A stretch of DNA of 64,000 nt, from assembly GCA_018697195.1 (NCBI GenBank), contig CM031857.1, positions 96,257,777-96,321,776 of the forward strand. Direction: 5' to 3'. Below the pieces are notes generated by a model. The model saw nothing but the letters and a program-made list of their open reading frames with translations. It had not been told where the DNA came from and did no database searches. This document shows, one piece after another, positions 37,801 to 49,318 of this stretch (positions are counted from its first letter, which is position 1; every line of letters begins with the position of its first letter). The DNA is from Certhia americana (taxonomy: Eukaryota; Chordata; Aves; Passeriformes; Certhiidae). The translations under genes and the position numbers were made by a program.

Positions 37801-40439
37801 TCCCATTACTAAACAATGTAAGTATGGACTCTCCTCCCTGTTGCTGCCTCTTTTTGTGCATGTACTATAATTTCTGTTTCTGTGTGTGTTCTCTGGGAGT
37901 AAAAGGAAAACATCACATATCCAGCACAACCCTTGACATATACGTCATATGCAGAATTTACCAGAGGCATCATACTAAGGATTTATCAAAAGGACTTCGT
38001 GTTGGATGTTACAAGTGCAAAAATTAGCAAACAAGTACATCTTTTCTGATTTATAGCGCTTATTTGCTAAGCATGAATCATAGAGAGTCTATAGATTTTC
38101 AAAGTTCATATCATTTCCATCAGTTACCCAGTACACTTTTGTCATAATGCAGACCAGTTGGTGCTGGTATCACCACTGAATTGCTGCACCTGGTCATGAA
38201 ACCACTGTTCAAAAGAGCCACTAAAACATCGAAAGGTCTTCTCAGAGGAGACACACAACTGGGAAACACAAACAGAGAAAAAATAAACAAACCCCACAAT
38301 ATTTTACTTTATCACTTTAAAGAGAAGATTAAGAGGTGACCATATCATCAGGGAATAGAAATTTGTTCATCTGTTCTAACAATGAAAGCAAAAGTGATTT
38401 CCCCTTTTCTTTTCTTTGAAAAATCAACAGCAGCAGTATTCATTATCTCTAGATTGGATTTTTAATTTTCTTTGAATTTTGAATTATGATTAATTCCAAA
38501 TTCATCATGTCTGTTATAGACTAAGTGATTCCCAAGGTAACATTTACAATCTTGGTCTAGAGGCTATTTCTCTAAACTACGGCTCATTGGAGGTTAGGGT
38601 AAGTACTGTTTGGTTCATGAAATGAAAATTTATCCTTTGAGATAAGCATGTAATCATTAAAATGTCTAAGAAAGCTCTCACACAATGGGCCAGCACATTC
38701 CTCTTTCCAATTCCTCTAGAATTGTACATCAAAACTGATGGGTTGAAGAAAGCATTTGCTTTAAGGTTTCCACATGCTTCAGGCACACTGAGCCTGACTG
38801 GGTTTTTGCATTTCTACATGCTTTTTTTGTAGGCTACACTAGTCTAGAATGCCTGCCTAGAGTTCTGTGCATATACACACATTCAGATGGCAAGTTGAAA
38901 GTGAGAATCACTTAAATTCTTAGTAAGTACAAAACTGCTCCTTATTACACTAAGGTATTCATTCGTCATATGCCATCAACCTGTATAAACTGTGCTCTGA
39001 ACTCAATCCTTCTTCACCAAATCCTGTCTTCACTTTAATTCTGTCAACTGCAGAGAATTTAATAGCAGCTTCTCTTAATCACCAGAGTAATTTCATTTTG
39101 GAGTAAGGAAAAGCTGTGGTGAGAGGTTTTTCCCACTTCCTTTGGTAAGCAGAATGAATTCTTTGGATCTAAACAATTGATTAAATGCCCATCATTGTTT
39201 ATAGTGCTTCTTTAGATGGACTTTCAATCAATACAGTCATCCCTTTCACAAAAACATGGCATTTGCTTCTAAATTTTAACCCTGAACAATGAACTGAGCA
39301 TGGGAAATAGACAGGCTTCTATTTGGGAGGATAATTTGGGATTGAAACCTTGTAAAGAAAGAGAATAGTACAAAAGGGCTTTAGGCAGACTACAGTTCAT
39401 GCCTAGTCTACTGTCATGTGCATTTACTTTGGCAGAACTGCCAGTCAATAACCAAATGGTGAAGACCATAATGCAGGGGAAGATATTCTGTGAAGCAGCT
39501 TTGATTGGTACCACCTCAGCTCATTTGTCTCCTGCAAGAGAGAAGACTTGGACCACGAATGGTGTGGAACAGCTCCAGCCATCTGGTGCTCTGTGGAAAT
39601 AGAGAATTTATCTGGCTTGTATTGAGCTTCTCTGAGACGGACCTTAACTGCTGTCTGTCATTTAGGAAAATTTTCTAAGGCTGCTAAATACATAGTTCTG
39701 CTTCTTTTCCTTTTGCTTTCTCTCCACCTCCATGTATGTTAAAGTAACATTGCTAAGCAATTTAAATAATCTCCAGGCAGAAATGCAGTTTTGATTTGGT
39801 TTGGTTTTTGCTGGGATCTGAGAAAGGCTGTTTGAAAATACAGGAAACATGACTAAAAAGAAAACTTGACCCAGCATGGGTGTGACACAATGAAAGGAGC
39901 CTTGGGAGTCAGATTTTAGCTCATTATGTCAATACACAGATTTCCAGCTGGAATGGTTGCTAGAAGCTTGATTTTTCCTGTGAATTGTCAGGACTTTTAT
40001 TGTTCTTCTAAGTGAAACAGAAGATTGTCAGGAACATGCTGCTCCAAAGTCAATTTTTTTTGAAGTAGCCTGTAATATCCCAAATTTTGATGAAATGGGT
40101 CCTAGGAATATAACAATATAACAGCATCTCAGCTGTCCTCTACACAGTGTTGCATAAATTTGCTAAGACTTTATTTAATCATTTTAATAGATAAGGAGGA
40201 TACTATTTTTCAGTAGAGCAAGAGCTTCTAAGATGTCTGCATCCTTTCTTCTATCATGCTCAGGACAGGTAATTCCCTTCCTCCAGAAACTATTTATACA
40301 TCCCATTTGTTAATGAATGATATTAGCTTTGCTCACCATGAGTTCTAGCAACAAAGGGGGGAAAAGCAACATAGGCAGAAAGTGTAGACATGTATTAATA
40401 GTGCTCCACATGAGTGCTTGTATTGGCACACAGTGAACA

Positions 40440-40625
40440 AAATCTCTCACACATTTCTCATTGGGCTGCTGCCAGTGGCAGTGTTAGGGCAGGCACAGAT
40501 CCTGTTTTCAGCCCTTGACCTGGGGTAGTTCTGTGTAGGGTGACCCCAGCCATCAGCCTCTTACCCAACCCTTCTATTAAAGTTTTTTTGTGCAACCCTG
40601 TGGCTTCAGAATTTTAACAGGTATT
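40440..40625 (+). other. Possible LTR-like fragment
   Basis: A locally GC-richer segment ends in 'cttctattaaagtttttttgtg' and 'caaccctgtggcttcag'. An ATTAAA signal followed by a T-rich stretch and a short downstream sequence resembles the R-U5 part of many bird LTRs, but I cannot find a TG start, a TATA box or terminal repeats. The assignment is weak. Confidence 0.25.
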
Positions 40626-41929
40626 CAGGCCTAGGCAGAAATTATTCAGTTGTCCCCATCTTGGCAAATTGTTTTCACTTATTTCCAATTTTTAGTTCTT
40701 TTCTGTGCTTTTGACAGAGGGTGATTCAATCTTACAAAATGACGCCAAGCTTAAATGATAAGTATAGATTAATAAATGTCACATACTGATATTTAATGTA
40801 TTAATCTCCACCCTGCAATTCTAAAAACAATGATTAGAGATTGGAAAATAAGCTTATCATGATTTTATTTATGGAACATAATTAATGAATCTGTTTTTCA
40901 GTGAATAATTGCAGTAATCAACTGAAAATAATAGTAGAACCACACAGTAAATAGGTCAGATTAAGTAAAATTTTAAATGTATGTTCCCAGATGTCTCTCT
41001 AACAATTTCTCTCTCATGGGTTGTATGGCATTTTCTATGACTTGTATTTTCTTTTCTTTATGTTTAAGTCTGAAGTTCACACACAGGTTTATGATTACCT
41101 CTGTGGGCAATTAACTTATATTCTTAACAGAGACAATTCCCAGTTTGCAGGGTTTCCTCTTCTTCAGTATAGGAATGTCTATAAAAATATGAAATGACAG
41201 ATTATAAGATTCTTTTTAAAGGTGGCTGGTTTTTCTGCTCTGCATATTCAAACAAAATAGTGAAATACTGTGGTGGTTTTACATGTTCACATAAAATTAA
41301 TATACCCTCAATTTGCCCACAGTAGGAATTTAGAAGCTGTAAAATGAACTTCCACATGTGCCAAAAGCCACTGCCAGGCACCAGTGGCAGTCTGATGAGG
41401 ACATAAGATTACTTTGAGACTGTTGTACACTTAAATATATTCACTGACTCTTCAGACAGACTTTTTGTGGACCTCTGTTTCAAACAAACAAAAAAAAAGA
41501 CAGAAAAATGAGAGTTTTCCCTCAAGGGGACACATCCAAGAAAGGAAAACAGCATTTGCTAGTACTGGCTCATCTTAAATCAGCCAAGGAATTTAAAACA
41601 TGCCAAGTAATGCTGGCCAACTTGATTTTTAAACTCATAAGCCTTGAAAAATGACAAAAACAGAATTTAATCTGCATGTTGGTAACCTTTAGGTTAAATC
41701 AATTATCTGGATTGAATTTTTGCAATTTGCTAAGGGGTACCACATGCCTCTGACTTTTGTAAGAGATTTCTTTTTTCATTCTTAAAGATGTGCCACAAAT
41801 TATTATTTGTGCTTTTTGGATTTTGCTGTCGCAAGCCTCAGTTAGCATGACTGCCCCTACAGTTTGCTACTGCCTTTATTAATAGATTCTTCAACTGCTC
41901 CCAAAGTTTTCACAATTTTTGAAGCTTAC

Positions 41930-42158
41930 CCACAGTATATAATAAGGCAAAAGTGCAGAGATCCTCCAATTAGAACTGACCCAAGCTATTATTTCTGCTA
42001 TTATTTCTACTGTTCTCTGATCAAGAATCTTCACAATTAAGAAGCAGAGCTTGCTAATGTAGACCCAGAACTCACCCAAGGCAGCACATCTTGAGACTTG
42101 AGCTACATCAGGCAATGCCAGACCAAAAAGGATACCAAGCACCAATGAGCCACAGTAA
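41930..42158 (-). other. Exon-like hydrophobic frame, unidentified
   Basis: On the minus strand, one frame stays open across 229 bases between a plausible acceptor ('tttattgacag', AG at 42160-42159) and a plausible donor ('GTAAGC', GT at 41929-41928). The product begins SYCGSLVLGILFGLALPDVA and continues with ALGEFWVYISKLCFLIVKIL, two hydrophobic helix-like stretches separated by a short polar loop, as in a membrane transporter. The exon length is not a multiple of three. I do not recognise the family and find no neighbouring exons. It could be an isolated exon, an old pseudogene or chance. Confidence 0.2.
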
Positions 42159-42866
42159 CTGTCAATAAATTCTAAACATGCTAATGAGAATTATTTACCT
42201 TCTTGTTGCCTTTGTTTGTGTCAGTAATGTTTGTTGAGTGTCATGAAGAATTGCTTGGGATGCAAGCTGCCTTCCCAGGGCAACTTATCCTCATCCAGGC
42301 ACCAGAAATCTGCTTCTCTCTTCTGATGTGGTTTGGTTTTGTGTTTTCATGTTTTAGGCATCTATTTATACTCAGGTAAGTGTATTAAATCCTAACTTCA
42401 TACCCTCAGGAATTAAAGTGAACCATCTGTGGGAATGATAGGTAGCTAGAAAAGAATTTGCTAGATAGCGACATTTCTCTTACATATTAGGCCCCTAACC
42501 TTATTAAAATATGCATTAATGCTGGTGATGCAACAACCTGCTTTTTATTTTGTTTGTTACAAGACCTCATTTTCAAAAACATTTGTAAACACTCATTCAG
42601 TTATTCACTGACAAAACAGGAGCTGTCTGCTCTGAAGGACAGAGCAGGAAGATATATTCAGTGGTTGCAGTTGCAGCAAACACCTCAGCAGCAACAAAAT
42701 AACGAAACAAAAGGAGTCCCCAGCAATTTAAGTCTTGCAACAGAAAGAAACTTGATTTTCCACTCTTCAGAAATTCATAATAATGTGGTTTCTGCCACTG
42801 CAAAGCTCTTTACATCAGGAAAAACTGAAATCTTGTTAACCTGCACTGAACATAGTCTGCTTCAAT

Positions 42867-42885
42867 GGGAGGGAGGGAGGGAGGG
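42867..42885. repeat. (GGGA)n microsatellite
   Basis: Nearly five tandem GGGA units, with no interruptions. Confidence 0.95.
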
Positions 42886-44853
42886 CTTCTAAAGGCACAA
42901 ATGCCATCTCTACAAAGCTCTCTCCCTGGCTGCTAAGGTCCCCAGGTTAATACATATAAATAGTGCTTTTGATTTATGACATAGACAGCTGTTACAGATG
43001 AATGGCTTTAATTTACCAAGCCAGAAAAATCAGCATTTCAAAAAAAAAAAAAAAAATCTTTCCTTGCCACTGCAACTGAGAAGGCTTAGTGAGGCTTATG
43101 TGAGCTCTGCAGCAAACCATGACACAGAGGACCTGTGGCTGGCCGCACCAAAAATGATGGCTGGTTTTTGTGTCTGTTAGTAAAGGTGTCACATATCATG
43201 CAGAGGGAATCAGAGAACACAATAAATAACCCCTGATAGTATTTTAAATATTTGTTTTGTTTGAAATGTCAAGCAGAGAAATTTGATTCAAAATTCAGCC
43301 TTTCTTGTCTCTAATTAGTCTCTCCAAAACTTCACATGGGAGATGAAAGCTGGAGAGGTGTTCTTCAGTTCTTAAAGCTTTTACCAGCTGTTTTTTGGAA
43401 AATACTAGGCATTCTTAAGTCCACTGGACTAAACTAGAATTCTCTCATTTGCCAGGATAAGGATTATATATGAAATACTGCCTTTGACAACCCTAAAATC
43501 TGACAGTTTTAGAAAGCAAAAGCACCAGATGGTTAACTCCTGGCCATATCCAGCCTCAAAGGAAAATTCTCCTGGCCACTGGCCTGTTTCCATCCCCCAT
43601 ACTCTGAAAGGGAATCAAGTGTAGTAAGGAATCCTCTTTACCCTGATTGTTTTTCCCACTTGCAACACTCATTACCTGTAACCACACCTTAAATCTGCTA
43701 TAGGTCGTGTCTCCTGAGATATGTGTGTACATATTCCTAAGTAGCTTTGAACAGATGTATCTGCAACTGACCCTCATGTTTTTCATTTTTCATTTGAAAA
43801 CACAGTGCTTTGTCAATGCAATGTGGTTTGTTTTTGTTTTTTCTTTTCTGTTATTACCTTCAGATGTCTGTTCTCCCTCTATTTCATCTGGAGTTTAGAA
43901 GCCACAATAACCAACAGACCCAAGGGGGTTCCGTTTGTCACTCCTACAGTTTCTCAGTCACTAGAAGAAAAAAATATCAGTCCTCATTGTGTAAAACTAC
44001 AAGCAAGCCCAAACAATCCAGTATTCTTTTACCAGTGGTGATACTGTTGAGTTGTGATTCCTGAGGTATCCTTAAGGAAATATTATTTTATGAGAAGAAA
44101 TAGCATGTTTAACTAGGAAGGTACTTGATTCTTCCCAAATGATAGGAGGCCTAGGATCTCCGTGGTGCTTTTCTTCTTTTGTTTCCATTAAGAAAGATAA
44201 CAGTAACAAAAGTTTGGCACCTTCACGTTACCAGTTCTTACTAATTCATTAACTTCATTTATTAAGGTCTCTATGGATGTGTAGTTTATTATCATTGATC
44301 AGTTCCAAGCTACTTAGAATCACAACTTGAAAGATTGAGTTATCAGAGAGCACAACTTCCAATCAAAAGATTTGGGTTTAATTTTTTTGGGCAGGGATCA
44401 CAAGATGATGCTGTTAAATATGGCTATGAAGATCAAATCTCATGTCCTTTTAGACTTTCAAATTCTTCTTTATTGCAAAAGAGATACGATACTATGATAA
44501 GGTAGTATGCATTTGAGATTTTTCTCAGATTTTTTTTCTCAAATAGTATTTGTAATCATTGCTTCAGTTCCAGGTCTGGGATACTGTTTCTTATAAAATT
44601 TCTTTAACATTGTCTTTCAAAGTTTCTTAATCTGACAGAGTCATTTGACACTGAAGCAGATACTTAAGGGTTCTGGAGCATATTCAGTACAACTTTAATT
44701 TGGATCATTCCAGCTCAAAATTTGTGAATGTAAAGGGCAATCTATAGCGTATTTTTGTTATCTTTGCAAGTGACCAATAATCTAAAAAATTTTTTTTAAA
44801 AATGAAACCTCACTTTAGAAGGAAATAGATCTGCTCTATAATCTTCAGAGTGA

Positions 44854-45030
44854 ATCTGGGTTTCATTTTACTACACTGGTTTAATAGCTTATTACAGCAA
44901 TCCAGCTGGTGTTCCAGGAATAGATCACTTTGCTGCTATGAGTGGGATTTTTTTTGTTCTCACATTTATCAAATATTCTGGCCAGCTGGCAATCTTTGCA
45001 TACTTGGCTCTATACTACCAGTCCCAGTGA
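44854..45030 (+). other. Short membrane-like open frame
   Basis: A plus-strand frame without a start codon, bounded upstream by TGA (44851-44853) and downstream by TGA (45028-45030), encodes 58 residues: an aromatic start (VSFYYTGLIAYYSNPAG), then PGIDHFAAMSGIFFVLTFIKYSGQ and LAIFAYLALYYQSQ. The TGA stop overlaps a full-consensus splice donor (CCA/GTGAGT at 45024-45032). The upstream in-frame stop close to the only AG argues against a simple internal exon. Identity is unknown. Confidence 0.12.
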
Positions 45031-47384
45031 GTGCAAATAATCTATAAAACCTTGATGTGGGGGATTAGATGGGTTCTAAGAGGACATTTGTGAAAACATG
45101 GGTGAAAACCTTGGAGACTTAGGGATATGCTTGCCAATGGTGTGTCTGCTGCTTTTCCACATGGCTGTGAATTATGTAACAAAGTAATGCACTTGCCTTT
45201 GGAGAGATAGAGAAAATGAAGTGAAAACACATAATTAAACTGCACAGGAATATGATTTTCCAACAGGCACTATTCAAAACCTGCCTATGAAGACCAAATG
45301 AAATACTTTTTATTTTCCCCTACTTTTACCTTTTCAGTCAGGAACAGAGTTGGGAATATTCTTGTCAGAGATTTAACTGGCACTTTGGCATTCTGCTCTT
45401 CTGGCCCATTAAATATCATCTACCTCTAAGGAGACGTTTTGCTAAACTGAAAATAATGAATTTTACCAGTAGCTGTAGTAAAACAAACAAATACCAAACA
45501 GAAAAAACTCACAGGCTGGGCTACTAAAATAACTACTGAAAAGAAAAAATCTTTTCATCTTTCTTATGACTTTTCATCCTTATTTATAACACTGAGAGGT
45601 GAAGATTTTCTCTTAAGTGAAGAAAATGATAAATGTGTTAGTCTCACAGTCTGAAGCAGTGCTATGGAGGTCTAAGCGGCATAAAAATACAAAAGTGGTG
45701 TAAAAATACAGAAGTGGTGAACCTAAATGAGATTTTGACTGAAAAGAAAATAGAAATACACTAATGAGCACCACATTTTGACCTGTCAGAGCTCTAGCAA
45801 ACTTCCACATAAAACTCAGATACTGTTGCATAAAGGAAGAAATGAAAGCTTGAAAGGTAGGAACTTAGTTCACAACTGAGAGTCTGAGTTTAAAGGGTTT
45901 ATGTATGGGTGTCTAAGTTCACAGTTCAGTCTGTAAGTGCCAGGCAACAGAGCTGGGAAAGAGTCCCACTGACAGTATCCATCACCAGCAGCACGTAGCT
46001 CTCCCAACACAGGAGCATTCTTATCTGCACCCTGAGGAATTCTTCCTGACCTCACACTCCCAGCCAGAAGGGTCTGGAGCACCTTTAGCTCCACTGTCAC
46101 ACCTGCCAGCCCTGTCTCCAGCCAAGGCAAGCAGTGTGATGCAGTACAGCAGAGCAGAATTGCTCAGATAACCCAGGTTTTTAAACTGTGCACTTATAAG
46201 GCAGTACAACTCTTCTGGGCTCTGCTGAGGACATGAAGGTTTCATCCATTAATGGTCAAAACTCAGTAGGAGTGCTCCTGGGGTTTATGGCTCCATTTGA
46301 GAGCAGCTCAATTGAAACTAAACACCTTTGTTTAAGCAGCCGAATTTCTTTCTGGATAAATGAATGGTGAATTGAATTTCTCTGCTGATTTTCATTGCCC
46401 AGAACTTTTCTTAATATAGCATCAACCTGAACACAAGTAGATCCGAAATGTGTCAAATTTTGGAAATAAATCCCCACTCTACCCCACCAATAATGTCCAA
46501 ACATAACATTGAGAAATATGCAGTGGGAACTGAACCCGTGCTGCTACTAATTGAAGCTTAGGAGCATGTGTAACATATGGATAGGGTAATTAGAAAGTTA
46601 AAATGTGCATGATAAAAGATGATAACCAATAGAAAAGGCATGATACACTGTATGTGGCACTGATTGCACTCCATTAAGAAGAGGAACACAGCTCAAGTTT
46701 GATAGTTAGAACCCTACTGAGTGCCCTGTCAAAAACATTGTGCTTGTCCATCACACTGACACTGCTCTGAATAAAAATAACCTGGGTTAAAAAGAGGCAG
46801 TGATGAGGTAAGTTGTGCTGCTAGGGAGTGTTAAAAATGTCTCATCTCTAAAAGAAACAGGTATGGAAATAAGCTTAATGTGGCCACCTAAGGAAGAGCT
46901 GCCTTTGGGTTGGGAAGCATTGACTGAGCCTCCTGAAGGGCCAGGACACCTCAGGTGCTGCTGAGGAGAAAAGGGATGTATCCTGAAGGAAACCACCATG
47001 TCTGTAAACACCCTGCTAGTTTGAAAACTGCTATAAACTTTTTATTCTAAAACAAGCCAGAGTAAAAAGTGAATAAAGTTCTTGTAGTTTATAAGATTGG
47101 GCTCACAGTACCTGATGTCAGTCAGCCACTGTATCACTGCCTATGCAATCTAATTCAACAAAAACTCTTGAGATCAGACAGTTCCAGTTTGGCTTATGTC
47201 ATAGATCCACTGACCAAAGAGAACAAACACTCAGATATCCAAAGAGATGCTGCCTGAAAGTCTTTCTGAATCCCTCCCCTCGTTCTTCCCTGCCAAGATG
47301 CCAAAGACTTGGTGTCTTCGCACCACAGCCAGTGGTGCATCAAGGAGTCCTGTGTCCTTGCTGCCAGACTCCCCCATGTTGCAG

Positions 47385-47818
47385 TGTGTTTTTCTTTTAA
47401 TATTTAATAATTTAATTGTCAATGGTTCATCCCCATATTCCCCCTTGTTTTCCCCAAATTGGTGTATCCCCAATTTGGTATCCTCCCCTGAACTACCCTT
47501 CATTGTATTCCCCACCCTTTCTTCCAGTACCTTCCCTGTCAGTTCCCTGAACGTTGACACCCCATTGATTTATTTGAATTGTTCTCTCCCATGCGTTCCC
47601 CCATTGGTTACAACATTGTCAATCCTACCTGTTACACCTCCCCTCTCCCTACTCTATTGATTTTCCATTTGTATCTGCCCCTGAGACCTCCCCCGTTTAA
47701 AATCCCTTGCACACACCTGTGAGAGGTCCTTCTGTCACTGTCACCTTCTGAAATAAATCTTCTGGGAATTCACACAGGAGGTTCCTCTCTCATTCTTGCC
47801 TCATTCCTCAATGCCACA
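47385..47818 (+). mobile_element. ERV-type LTR (solo), plus strand
   Basis: It begins with TG at 47385 or 47387 and ends with CA at 47818. Inside are CCCC-rich U3 sequence with 'ttccagtaccttccctgtcag', a TATA-like 'ccgtttaaaatccc' near 47695, and a polyadenylation signal 'gaaataaatct' near 47750 followed by about 60 bases of U5. The order and several blocks ('ccagtaccttccctgtca', 'cccctgaga', TATA region, AATAAA region) match the LTR at 54730-55251 in the same orientation. I see no clear target-site duplication and no retroviral genes on either side. The plus-strand frame at 47247-47660 is a chance frame of the pyrimidine-rich U3. Confidence 0.75.
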
Positions 47819-47962
47819 CCAGCCCTACAGTAGAGCCTGTGTGCTCTACAGCTGCACCCCGGATCACGTGGCTTTCTGGGGGCAGCCCTCCATGACTGCT
47901 GTGTTGGGAGCTGCCCAGGGCTGGGAATAAAAACTGACACAGTGCATCACCTTCAGATTTGG
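47819..47962. other. Short spacer with a 7-bp hairpin
   Basis: Sequence between the LTR and the CR1 tail. It contains GTAGAGC / GCTCTAC arms around a 6-base loop near 47830-47849. It does not look like a primer-binding site or a gag leader, so it is probably host DNA or another repeat fragment. Confidence 0.4.
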
Positions 47963-48163
47963 CTGTCACCCTCCATGTGGCACTTAAACACTGGAATGGG
48001 CTGTCCCAGGAGGAGGTGGAGTCCCCCTCCCTGGAAGTGTTCAGAAATGACTGAATGTGGTGTTCAGTGCCATGGCCTGGTGACAAGGTGGGGATTGGCC
48101 AAAGGCTGGACTTAGTTATCCCAGAGGTCCCTTACAACCTAAATCTGTGATGCTGTGATTTCC
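47963..48163 (+). mobile_element. CR1 LINE 3' tail, plus strand
   Basis: The sequence follows the end of CR1 ORF2 and the 3' UTR: 'cactggaatgggctgtccca', 'gaggtggagtccccctccct', 'ggaagtgttcagaaatg', then 'ggctggacttagttatccc', 'agaggtcccttacaacct' and the terminal 'tctgtgatgctgtgatt'. Heavily 5'-truncated, with only about 200 bases kept; the 3' end is complete and moderately diverged. Confidence 0.9.
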
Positions 48164-48685
48164 CACAGTGCTGGTGAACTTCAGCACCGTCTGCAGGTGT
48201 CCACAGAGCAGGAGCTCCCTCAGAGGCATCCAGGAGCACTTGGAGCTCAGTAATTCATGATAGATCTTAGGGGAGGTGCTGGCAGGGACACTGAGGTATA
48301 CCTTTTTTCCCTGTGAGCTGGCTTATCTCAAACAGCAAGCTGTATTGATATTTATCTCAGAATGAAAAATATATAGTCTCATTAATGGATGAATAATAAT
48401 CCAAAGTTTCAGCTTTAATGAAATGCTTGTATCACACTGGGGTGCAACAGATATTTCACAGGGTTTTGTTTTTTTCAGTGTCAGGTACTATCCACTCTGC
48501 GAGTTGTACTGTTTAATAAATCCAAAGCAGTTATGAATATGTTTTAGCATTTCTATTCAATCTTCCTGTGTAGTGGAAGAGAGCAAATGCACAAAAAAAT
48601 CCCCAAACTGAACTTAAAAATCTAAAAATTAAATTACAGAATATAGTTTTAAAATCAAGTTAAAGGGGAAGATAAATGCTAAGCT
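48164..48685. other. Unique AT-rich sequence
   Basis: No gene, repeat or structured element recognised between the CR1 tail and the large inverted repeat. Confidence 0.5.
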
Positions 48686-48758
48686 AATATGAAAAAGACT
48701 AGGAATATCTTTAGAAAATTATCTGTTTTCTAAAGATATTCCTAGTCTTTTTTATATT
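48686..48758. repeat. 33-bp near-perfect inverted repeat (hairpin)
   Basis: Arm 48686-48718 and arm 48726-48758 are reverse complements over 33 bases with one mismatch (G at 48691 against T at 48753, a G-U pair in RNA). The inner 27 bases (48692-48718 and 48726-48752) are perfect. The loop is the 7 bases TTATCTG. A transcript from either strand would fold into a single stem of 32-33 pairs. It has no similarity to CR1 or to the LTRs here and no evident target-site duplication. It could be a replication template-switch product, a tiny palindromic MITE or a small-RNA hairpin. Confidence 0.95.
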
Positions 48759-49264
48759 TCAGTTATATTTTATGGTTTCTATTGTCTTTCTTTTTGGCCC
48801 GTTTTTCTTTTAAGTATGAACATCCCAAATGGATGCTGTGTTATGTTGCATTTCTCTCAGGTCTCCACTTCAAAATAAAGGATTTTCTATGTTATTTTGA
48901 GCAGTAGGTTTTCCTTATTTAAAGGAATCTAGGAAAGCTATTTTCCAGACTTGCTCCTTTTTGATAAGCAATATAATTTACAGAGCACTATCAGGAAACC
49001 TAACAAACTTTACATTTTAGCAACATCCTTGCCACTAATAACATACACACATATTACATGTATTTTGTCCAATAATTCTTTAGAGTCATGTTCATCTACA
49101 TATTTTCCCACTACAAAAGTAAATATTTGACAGAAAAAAAGGAAAGGAAATATTTTAACCCACCAACAGCCTAACCTTAATGCACCAATATTCAGCTGAG
49201 ATCTTATAGAACATGTCTTCCTGGCTTTCCTTGCTTCTTGCTGTCAGTTCAATTTATGGAAGGG

Positions 49265-49268
<4 letters not shown>

Positions 49269-49316
<48 letters not shown>
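49269..49316. repeat. Pure A48 homopolymer
   Basis: Forty-eight consecutive A bases with no interruption, flanked by 'gaatt' on the left and 'ggtgaatt' on the right. A pure tract this long suggests a young poly-A tail or slippage expansion. No retrocopy body or polyadenylation signal can be recognised immediately upstream. Its length is likely to be imprecise in any assembly. Confidence 0.97.

Positions 49317-49318
<2 letters not shown>

Larger units (their letters stand above)
31506..40439. other. Long AT-rich unique region
   Basis: About 8.9 kb with no recognised gene or named repeat. Contents: a tandem duplication of an about 23-base unit ('atagatgtaataatacaatg') at 33433-33480; perfect inverted repeats at 33654-33680 and 34874-34898; several poly-A and poly-T runs. 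The short open frames have no recognisable motifs. Confidence 0.5.
40626..47384. other. AT-rich unique region with two exon-like frames
   Basis: About 6.8 kb. The minus-strand frame near 42.0 kb and the plus-strand frame near 44.9 kb are listed separately. Other contents: a (GGGA)n run at 42867-42885, an A17 run at 43040-43056, a near-tandem 'taaaaatacaaaagtggtg' duplication around 45681-45720, and a GC-richer patch at 45930-46130 without recognised content. Confidence 0.45.
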
